A stretch of DNA of 15,589 nt, from positions 1 through 15,589 of the forward strand of contig JBJEJN010000064.1 of the NCBI GenBank assembly GCA_051878085.1. The letters are read 5' to 3'. Numbering within the stretch: position 1 is the first letter of the stretch; each line of letters begins with the position of its first letter. Made by a program: the position numbers and the translations under genes. A model generated the notes under the pieces. That model was not told where the DNA came from and did not search any database. It worked only from the letters and a program-made list of their open reading frames with translations. Source of the stretch: SFTH01 sp051878085. GTDB taxonomy: Bacteria > Bacillota > Clostridia > Christensenellales > Aristaeellaceae. Positions 7,871 to 15,589 of the stretch are shown here, piece by piece.

Positions 7871-8781
7871 CATTTGTATTTGCGGGCCAGGGCGCGCAGG
7901 TTCCGGGCATGGGCAGGGAGCTCTACGAGCAGTCGAAGGCTGCCCGGGAGGTCTTTGACCGCCTGGAGGCCATCCGCCCCAGCACGCTGGAGATGTGCTT
8001 CAACGGAAGTGCAGAGGATCTGGCAAGGACCATCAACACCCAGCCCTGCCTGTTTGCCGTGGACAGTGCCTGCGCTGCCGCAGCTGTTGAGGCTGGCGTG
8101 CAGGCGGACTGCTGCGCGGGCTTCTCACTGGGCGAGGTTGCAGCGGTGGGCTTTGCCGGGACCATGTCTCTGGAGGATGCGTTCCGCTTCGTGGTTCGCC
8201 GCGGCGAGGCCATGCAGCGCTGCTCGGAGAAGGTCAGCGGCGCCATGGGCGCTGTGCTGCGCCTGACCCCGGAGCAGGTGGAGGAAATCTGCCGGGAATT
8301 CCCGGATCAGGCCTATCCGGTCAACTACAACTGCCCGGGCCAGACCGTGGTCGCCTGTGCGTCGGAAATCTTCGATGCGCTGACCGAGAAGGTGACCGCT
8401 GCGCGGGGCCGCATGATGCGCCTGAAGGTGGGCGGCGCGTTCCACACGCCCTGGATGGGCGACGCGTCCGCAGAGCTTACGGAGTACCTGAAGGACCGTC
8501 CGCTCAATGCGACGGGCATTCCGCTCTACGCAAACCTGAACGCGCAGCCCTACGGTGAAAACGGCGCGGAGCTGCTGACCAGGCAGATCTGCAACCCGGT
8601 GCGCTGGCAGCAGACCATCGAAAACATGATCGCTGCGGGCGTGGATACCTTTGTCGAGCTGGGCGCGGGCAAGACCCTGTCGGGCCTGATCCGCAAGACC
8701 AGTGCAAATGTGCGCGTGTTCAACGTGGAGAAGGCAGAGGACATCGAGAAGCTGAGGGAGGGGATCGTCCATGAAGGGTAA
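7858..8781 (+). CDS. fabD: Malonyl-CoA:ACP transacylase
   Basis: This 307-residue enzyme moves malonate from CoA to acyl carrier protein. The oxyanion-side motif FAGQGAQVPGMG opens the protein. The nucleophile is Ser90 in AGFSLGE, Arg115 in RRGEAM binds the malonyl carboxylate, and His196 in GGAFHTPWM completes the dyad. The nucleophile elbow is GFSLG rather than the textbook GHSLG. The residue before the serine varies in Firmicutes, so activity is not in doubt. The start lies inside the end of fabK (13-nt overlap) and the end overlaps fabG by 11 nt. Confidence 0.95.
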   Translation: MGSVAFVFAGQGAQVPGMGRELYEQSKAAREVFDRLEAIRPSTLEMCFNGSAEDLARTINTQPCLFAVDSACAAAAVEAGVQADCCAGFSLGEVAAVGFAGTMSLEDAFRFVVRRGEAMQRCSEKVSGAMGAVLRLTPEQVEEICREFPDQAYPVNYNCPGQTVVACASEIFDALTEKVTAARGRMMRLKVGGAFHTPWMGDASAELTEYLKDRPLNATGIPLYANLNAQPYGENGAELLTRQICNPVRWQQTIENMIAAGVDTFVELGAGKTLSGLIRKTSANVRVFNVEKAEDIEKLREGIVHEG

Positions 8782-9508
8782 GATCGCTCTGGTTACGGGC
8801 GGCTCTCGTGGCATCGGCCGCGCCATCGCGCTGAAGCTCGCCGAGGCGGGCTGCGATGTGGCGGTGCTCTACGCGGGACGGAAGGACGCAGCGGAGGAGA
8901 CCGTTCACCAGCTTCAGGGGCTGGGCGTGCGCGCAATCTGTGTACAGTGCGATGTGTCCGACGAAAATCAGGCCGCTGCGGCCTTCAAGCAGGTCAGCGA
9001 CGAGCTGGGCCTCCCGGACATCCTGGTCAACAACGCCGGCATCGTGCGCGACTGTCTGGCCATGCGCATGAGTGCCGAGAACTTCCGCGCGGTGCTGGAC
9101 ACGAACCTCACCGGCGCGTTCAACATGATCCACGCCTGCCTGCCGGGTTTTCTGCGCCGCAGGTCGGGCCGCATCATCAACATTTCCTCGGTTTCGGGCA
9201 TGATGGGCAACCCCGGTCAGGCCAACTACGCCTCCAGCAAGGCGGGCCTCATCGGACTGACCAAGACCATCGCCCGGGAGGTCGCTTCCCGAGGCATCAC
9301 TGTAAACGCCGTCGCGCCGGGCTTCATCGAGACGGACATGACCCGCTCCATGAACGAAGCCGCGCTGAACGCGGGCGTAAAGCAGGTTCCCATGGGCCGC
9401 ATGGGCCGACCCGAGGACGTCGCCAATGCGGTGCGCTTCCTGGCCAGCGACGAGGCGAGCTACATCACCGGCTGCGTCCTGAAGGTGGACGGCGGCATGT
9501 ATATATAA
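8771..9508 (+). CDS. fabG: 3-oxoacyl-ACP reductase
   Basis: This 245-residue short-chain dehydrogenase uses NADPH to reduce 3-ketoacyl-ACP. The Rossmann nucleotide motif TGGSRGIG spans residues 9-16, NNAG lies at 87-90, and the catalytic residues are Asn112, Ser140, Tyr153 and Lys157 (YASSK). PGFIETDM and the C-terminal ITGCVLKVDGGM are typical of FabG. AGGGAGGGG at 8756-8764 precedes the ATG, within fabD. The operon position confirms the fatty acid role over other short-chain dehydrogenases. The next gene follows after a 54-nt gap. Confidence 0.95.
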   Translation: MKGKIALVTGGSRGIGRAIALKLAEAGCDVAVLYAGRKDAAEETVHQLQGLGVRAICVQCDVSDENQAAAAFKQVSDELGLPDILVNNAGIVRDCLAMRMSAENFRAVLDTNLTGAFNMIHACLPGFLRRRSGRIINISSVSGMMGNPGQANYASSKAGLIGLTKTIAREVASRGITVNAVAPGFIETDMTRSMNEAALNAGVKQVPMGRMGRPEDVANAVRFLASDEASYITGCVLKVDGGMYI

Positions 9509-9562
9509 GAAGCGTTTTCTTCTGCGCAACGCACGGATCAAATTGCTTCATCAGGAGGTACT

Positions 9563-10795
9563 ATGAACAGAGTTGTCATTACCGGCATGGGCGCGATTTC
9601 GCCCATCGGCTGCGATATTGCGTCGGTCTTCGAGAGCCTGAAAAACGGCGTCTGCGGCATCGGCAGGATCACCCGCTTCGATCCCTCCGACACAAAGATC
9701 TCCGTTGCTGCCGAGGTCAGGGACTTTGATCCCGAAAAGCACGGCATTTCCCGCGGCGACGCGCGGCGCATGGATCTCTTCACCCAGTATGCCATGGCGG
9801 CTGCCATTCAGGCGGTAGCGGACAGCGGCATCGAGGGCAAGGTGGATCCGGAGCGTCTGGGCGTATACGTGGGCAGCGGCATCGGCGGCATCAGCACCAT
9901 CCTCACGGAGTGCGACAAGCTCTTCAAGCGCGGCCCGTCCCGCATCTCCCCGCTGTTCGTGCCGATGATGATTTCCAACATCGCTGCGGGCAACATCGCC
10001 ATCCGCTTCGGCTGCAAAGGCCCGAGCCTTCCGGTGGTGACGGCCTGCGCCACCTCCACCAACACCATCGGTGAGGCCTATCGCGCGATCCATCACGGCT
10101 ATGCCGACGCGATCATCGCGGGCGGCAGCGAGGCCTCCATCAACGCGCTGGCCGTGGGCGGCTTTGCCAACTGCAAGGCGCTGACCGAGTCCGACGATCC
10201 CAACGCGGCCTCCCTGCCCTTCGACAAGCGGCGCGGCGGCTTCGTGATGGGCGAGGGCGCGGGCATCGTGGTGCTGGAGGAGTACGAGCACGCACTTCAG
10301 CGCGGCGCGCACATCTACGCCGAGCTGGCGGGCTACGGCAACACCTGCGACGCATTCCACATCACCGCGCCGGCATCCGACGGCGAGGGCGGCGCGCGCG
10401 CAATTCGACAGGCCTACGAGGAGCTGAACTGCCCCGACGGCAAGCTGTACATCAACGCCCACGGCACCGGCACCCACCTGAACGACTCCATCGAGACCAT
10501 GGCCATCAAGAAGGCGCTGGGCGAGGAGCGTGCGCGCGGTGCGCTGATCAGCTCCACCAAGTCCATGACCGGCCACATGCTGGGTGCGGCGGGCGCCATC
10601 GAGTGCATCGCCTGCGCGCTGAGCCTGTCCAGAGGCGTGATCTTCCCGACGATCCACCTCCAAGAGCCGGATCCGGAGTGCGACCTGAACTACGTGCCCA
10701 ACGAGGCCCTGGAGCTTCAGGCGGATGCGGCGCTGTCCGTATCCCTCGGCTTCGGCGGCCACAACGCTGTCATCGCGTTGCGGAGGTGCGTATGA
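9563..10795 (+). CDS. fabF: Beta-ketoacyl-ACP synthase II (elongation)
   Basis: This 410-residue condensing enzyme extends acyl-ACP by two carbons using malonyl-ACP. The Cys-His-His active site is complete: Cys162 in VVTACATSTN, His300 in NAHGTGTHLND and His338 in STKSMTGHMLG, with Lys333 nearby. The C-terminal GFGGHNAVI loop gates the site in the family. AGGAGG at 9553-9558 is 4 nt before the ATG. It is the only elongation synthase in the window and there is no FabB, FabA or FabM, so how unsaturated chains arise is not shown here. The stop overlaps the accB start (ATGA). Confidence 0.96.
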   Translation: MNRVVITGMGAISPIGCDIASVFESLKNGVCGIGRITRFDPSDTKISVAAEVRDFDPEKHGISRGDARRMDLFTQYAMAAAIQAVADSGIEGKVDPERLGVYVGSGIGGISTILTECDKLFKRGPSRISPLFVPMMISNIAAGNIAIRFGCKGPSLPVVTACATSTNTIGEAYRAIHHGYADAIIAGGSEASINALAVGGFANCKALTESDDPNAASLPFDKRRGGFVMGEGAGIVVLEEYEHALQRGAHIYAELAGYGNTCDAFHITAPASDGEGGARAIRQAYEELNCPDGKLYINAHGTGTHLNDSIETMAIKKALGEERARGALISSTKSMTGHMLGAAGAIECIACALSLSRGVIFPTIHLQEPDPECDLNYVPNEALELQADAALSVSLGFGGHNAVIALRRCV

Positions 10796-11232
10796 ACATC
10801 CGTCAGATCCGGGAACTGGCCCAGATCGTTCGCGAGAACGGCCTGAGCGCGCTGGAAATCAGCGAAAATGACAGCAAAATCCGCATCGAGTGTGCGCGCG
10901 GGGAGGTCGTCGTGGCTGCCCCCGCTGCCGCGCCGGTGCAGGTATCCGAAGCACCCGCCACGATCGTCCGCGAGGAGGCTGCGGTGGACTTCAACCGCGT
11001 GCACGAGATCAAGAGCCCGATGGTGGGCGTGTTCTACACCTCGCCCTCGCCCGACACCAAGCCCTTCGTGGAGATCGGCCAGAAGGTGAAGAAGGGCGAC
11101 GTGGTCTGCATCATCGAGGCCATGAAGCTGATGAACGAGCTGACCGCCGATCAGGACGGCGAGGTCGTGGATATCTGCGTGAACAACGGCGAGGTGGTGG
11201 AGTACGGCCAGCCGCTGTTCAAGCTCTGTTAG
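10792..11232 (+). CDS. accB: Biotin carboxyl carrier protein of acetyl-CoA carboxylase
   Basis: This 146-residue carrier shuttles carboxyl groups on biotin between AccC and AccA/AccD. Residues 1-40 form the N-terminal helical and strand region (MNIRQIRELAQIVRENGLS). An Ala/Pro/Val-rich linker at about 41-60 follows, then the biotinyl domain from about residue 70. Biotin attaches to Lys112 in EAMKLMNE. GGAGGT at 10782-10787 lies 4 nt before the ATG, within fabF. Biotin loading needs BirA, which is not in the window. Confidence 0.96.
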   Translation: MNIRQIRELAQIVRENGLSALEISENDSKIRIECARGEVVVAAPAAAPVQVSEAPATIVREEAAVDFNRVHEIKSPMVGVFYTSPSPDTKPFVEIGQKVKKGDVVCIIEAMKLMNELTADQDGEVVDICVNNGEVVEYGQPLFKLC

Positions 11233-11243
11233 GAGAGAAAACA

Positions 11244-11675
11244 ATGAATCGTGAAGAGATCATGCAGATCCTGCCGCATCGCGGCAGCATGCTGCTGTTG
11301 GATGAAGCCTGGCTCGGCGAGGACGGCGCGGCCCATGGAAGGTATCATGCGCGCGGCGACGAGTGGTTCTTTGACGGACACTTCCCCGGAAACCCGGTGA
11401 TGCCCGGCGTGGTGCAGTGCGAGATCGTCGCCCAGACGAGCTGCATGCTGTTCCAGGAGGCGCTCAAGGACAAGATCGCCCTGTACGCAGGCATCGACAA
11501 GGTTCGCTTCCGCCGCATGGTGCGCCCTGGCGATACCCTGGAGCTGCGCTCAGAGCTGATCCGCCAGAAGCTCAACCTGCTGGTTGTGCGCGCAGAGGCC
11601 CGGGTGGACGGCGAGCTGTGCATGTCCGGCGAATTGTCCTTCATTCTTACCCAGCAGAGCGTTGCGCAGGCGTAA
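11244..11675 (+). CDS. fabZ: 3-hydroxyacyl-ACP dehydratase
   Basis: This 143-residue hot-dog-fold enzyme removes water from 3-hydroxyacyl-ACP to give trans-2-enoyl-ACP. The N-terminal ILPHRGSMLLLD and the active-site stretch GHFPGNPVMPGV are diagnostic, with His46 and Glu60 as the catalytic pair. AGGAG at 11231-11235 overlaps the accB stop and sits 8 nt before the ATG. Its place between accB and accC is the usual clostridial order. There is only one dehydratase gene in the operon. Confidence 0.96.
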   Translation: MNREEIMQILPHRGSMLLLDEAWLGEDGAAHGRYHARGDEWFFDGHFPGNPVMPGVVQCEIVAQTSCMLFQEALKDKIALYAGIDKVRFRRMVRPGDTLELRSELIRQKLNLLVVRAEARVDGELCMSGELSFILTQQSVAQA

Positions 11676-11695
11676 TTTGGCGACGTTTAAGCGAC

Positions 11696-11701
11696 AGGAG
11701 G
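11696..11701 (+). promoter_or_regulatory. Ribosome binding site that fixes a TTG start for accC
   Basis: AGGAGG lies 7 nt before TTG at 11709. The encoded protein then begins MFPKILIANRGE, exactly where biotin carboxylases begin. No ATG or GTG is suitably placed, so the TTG start is well supported. Confidence 0.8.
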
Positions 11702-11708
11702 CTTCTAT

Positions 11709-13040
<1,332 letters not shown>

Positions 13041-13043
13041 GCG

Positions 13044-13906
<863 letters not shown>

Positions 13907-13910
<4 letters not shown>

Positions 13911-14686
13911 AGGCATACGAGTGCGTGCAGGCGGCGCGCAGCGCTGGTCGCGCGACGGCGAAGGCGTTCATCGACGCGATGACCGACGTGTTTGTGGAGA
14001 TGCACGGAGACCGCCGCTTCGGCGACGACAATGCCGTGATTGCCGGCATCGGCAGCCTGTGCGGCATGCCTGTGACCATCATCGGCATCGAGAAGGGCAC
14101 CGACACCGCCGACAAGCTCAAACATAACTTCGGCTCTGCCAACCCTGAGGGCTACCGCAAGGCGCTGCGCCAGATCCATCTGGCGGAGAAGTTCCACCGT
14201 CCGATTCTCTGTCTGGTGGACACCTCCGGCGCATACTGCGGCATCGGCGCGGAGGAGCGCGGTCAGGGTCAGGCCATCGCCGAAAACATGTCGGAGCTGA
14301 TGACCGTGCGCACGCCCGTACTCAGCATCATCATCGGCGAGGGCGGCAGCGGCGGCGCGCTGGCGCTGGCGGTTGCCGACGAGGTCTGGATGCTGGAGGA
14401 CGCCTACTATTCTGTCATCTCTCCGGAGGGTGCGGCGAGCATCCTGTGGAAGGACGCAAATCGCGCGAGGGAGGCCGCGGAGAGCCTGCGGCTGACCGCC
14501 GGGGATCTCTACGAGTTCGGCGTGATCGAAAGGATCATTCCCTCGGTGCAAGAGGGCGGCGTGGACATGCTGCGCCTGAAGCAGGAAATCGCCGAAACCT
14601 TCCGCTGCAGCGCTGCGCTGGATGCGGACGAGATTCTGGAGCGGCGGTATCAAAAGTTTCGCAAGATCGGGGGTGGATGCCAATGA
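13907..14686 (+). CDS. accA: Acetyl-CoA carboxylase carboxyltransferase subunit alpha
   Basis: This 259-residue partner of AccD completes the carboxyltransferase. MHGDRRFGDD, CLVDTSGAYCGIGAEERGQG and IIGEGGSGGALAL are conserved in AccA and bind carboxybiotin and the oxyanion. It is about 60 residues shorter than the 319-residue E. coli protein and lacks its N-terminal helical extension. The start is nonetheless well set by AGGGAGGCGGAGG just upstream and the ATGA overlap with accD. Shorter AccA proteins are known in Clostridia. The stop overlaps the start of the next gene. Confidence 0.95.
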
Positions 14687-15507
14687 TCGCCATTGTAACC
14701 GACAGCACTGCCTATCTCACCCATGAAGAGGCGGTGGCGCTGGGCGTCGTCGTGGTGCCCATGAGCTACTCCTTTTCCGACAACCAGAGCTTCAACGAGG
14801 GCTGCATCGAGGCGGACACCCGCGCCGAACAGGAGGTCGCGGAGCACATCGACACCGTGCACACATCCCAGGCCTCGCTGAACGGCTTCATCAACACCTT
14901 CAAGCTCCTGAAGAATGCCGGCTACGAAATCCTCTGCCTCACCATCTCCTCCCGCCTGAGCGGCACCTACGCAAACGCTGTGCTGGCGGCGAAGGAGGTG
15001 GGGAAGCAGCGCATCGAGGTCGTGGACTCCCTCACCACCTGCTCCGGCCTGTACCTGCTGATCCGCGAGGCACGCATGCGCATCCGCAGCGGTGCGAAGC
15101 TGGCTGCCGTGGCGAAGGAGATCAACAAGCTGCGCGAGCGCGTGCGCATCTGCTTCTCTGTGGACGATATGGCACCCCTGCGCCGCAGCGGCCGCCTGGG
15201 CAACGTGCGCATGTCCGTCTCCACGATGCTCAACATCAAGCCGATCCTGGAGATTCGCGACGGTGTGGTGGTCTCTGCCGGACTTGCGCGCGGGCGGCTG
15301 GATCAGGCCAACAAACTGTGCAACTTCTGCAAGGATGCCAAGGGCCTGCTGCTGGTGGATAACTTCCTCGGCGCGGAGGCGGCAGAGAAGCTGCCGATCA
15401 AGCTGGCGCGCGAGGATCGGGAGATCGAGCGCCGCCGGATCGGCCCCGTGCTCGGCGCGCACCTGGGACGCGGCTGCGTCGGCGTGGCCTACATCGCCGA
15501 AGAATAA
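14683..15507 (+). CDS. DegV family fatty-acid-binding protein (FakB-like)
   Basis: This 274-residue DegV protein binds one fatty acid molecule; in the Fak system such FakB proteins present exogenous fatty acids to the kinase FakA. Motifs in order are IVTDSTAYL at the N-terminus, HTSQAS with Thr61/Ser62, TISSRLSGTY with Ser93, RRSGRLG with Arg171, and GAHLGRGCVGV with His260. These fit the positions that hold the fatty acid carboxylate in FakB. The start at 14683 overlaps the accA stop (ATGA) and lies 6 nt after GGGTGG; an in-frame ATG at 14677 directly abuts that site and would add only two residues. It is the last gene of the fatty acid operon. No FakA is in the window, so its kinase partner must be elsewhere. 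Confidence 0.88.
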   Translation: MIAIVTDSTAYLTHEEAVALGVVVVPMSYSFSDNQSFNEGCIEADTRAEQEVAEHIDTVHTSQASLNGFINTFKLLKNAGYEILCLTISSRLSGTYANAVLAAKEVGKQRIEVVDSLTTCSGLYLLIREARMRIRSGAKLAAVAKEINKLRERVRICFSVDDMAPLRRSGRLGNVRMSVSTMLNIKPILEIRDGVVVSAGLARGRLDQANKLCNFCKDAKGLLLVDNFLGAEAAEKLPIKLAREDREIERRRIGPVLGAHLGRGCVGVAYIAEE

Positions 15508-15520
15508 ATTGAACAAACGA

Positions 15521-15556
15521 CAACGCCCTGCGGCCAGTTCCGGTCGCAGGGCGTTG
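15521..15556 (+). terminator. Strong terminator of the fatty acid operon
   Basis: A 15-bp stem (CAACGCCCTGCGGCC with GGTCGCAGGGCGTTG, one G-U pair) closes a 6-nt loop, AGTTCC, and is followed by a T-rich stretch with TTATATTGTGTTTT. It begins 14 nt after the last stop codon and ends the transcription unit that started near 5193. Confidence 0.88.
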
Positions 15557-15589
15557 TGCGCTTATATTGTGTTTTAGATTCGCTTGAGG

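Noticed and set aside
9508..9532. Small hairpins (AGAAG/CTTCT and GCGTT/AACGC) in the fabG-fabF gap as a terminator
   Set aside because: The stems are only 5 bp, mutually exclusive, and lack a T-tract after the hairpin; fabF clearly continues the operon.

Overview
This window looks like chromosomal DNA from a GC-rich Clostridia-type Firmicute, possibly an anaerobic gut lineage. The support is the gene order marR-fabH-acpP-fabK-fabD-fabG-fabF-accB-fabZ-accC-accD-accA, FabK as the only enoyl-ACP reductase, a small DUF1540 cysteine-motif protein, a KdpD-like short kinase, a pyrophosphate-driven ion pump, and strong AGGAGG ribosome binding sites. GC is high by eye (not computed). AT-rich stretches are confined to intergenic and regulatory spots. 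I see no mobile elements, CRISPR arrays, tRNA or rRNA genes.

Layout. (1) 1-482: the 3' end of an S41 carboxy-terminal processing protease. (2) 583-756: a 57-residue DUF1540 protein with eight cysteines, behind a possible forespore-type promoter, closed by a hairpin terminator at 779-805. (3) 824-2600, minus strand: a KdpE-like response regulator and a KdpD-like short sensor kinase, overlapping by 11 nt, with no kdpFABC in the window. (4) 2844-4973, plus strand: a membrane ion-translocating pyrophosphatase whose motifs are diverged but carry the K+-dependence signature. It is divergent from the two-component pair and ends in a hairpin terminator at 5028-5056. (5) 5158-15556: one long transcription unit for type II fatty acid synthesis, from a near-consensus sigma-A promoter to a strong terminator.

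The fatty acid operon is almost complete for initiation and elongation. AccB/AccC/AccD/AccA make malonyl-CoA, FabD loads malonate on AcpP, FabH starts the chain, and FabF, FabG, FabZ and FabK run the cycle. A MarR/FabT-type repressor is the first gene, and a candidate palindromic operator overlaps its promoter. The last gene is a DegV/FakB-type fatty-acid-binding protein, which suggests that exogenous fatty acid handling and de novo synthesis are wired together. Most junctions are 4-13 nt overlaps. The main exceptions are the fabH-acpP, fabG-fabF and fabZ-accC gaps; the first holds a perfect AT-rich palindrome at the acpP ribosome binding site.

Nothing here is a wholly new system. The points most worth checking are the autoregulatory site of the fab operon, the palindrome before acpP, the pairing of a K+-type two-component system with a K+-dependent pyrophosphatase, and the divergence of that pump.
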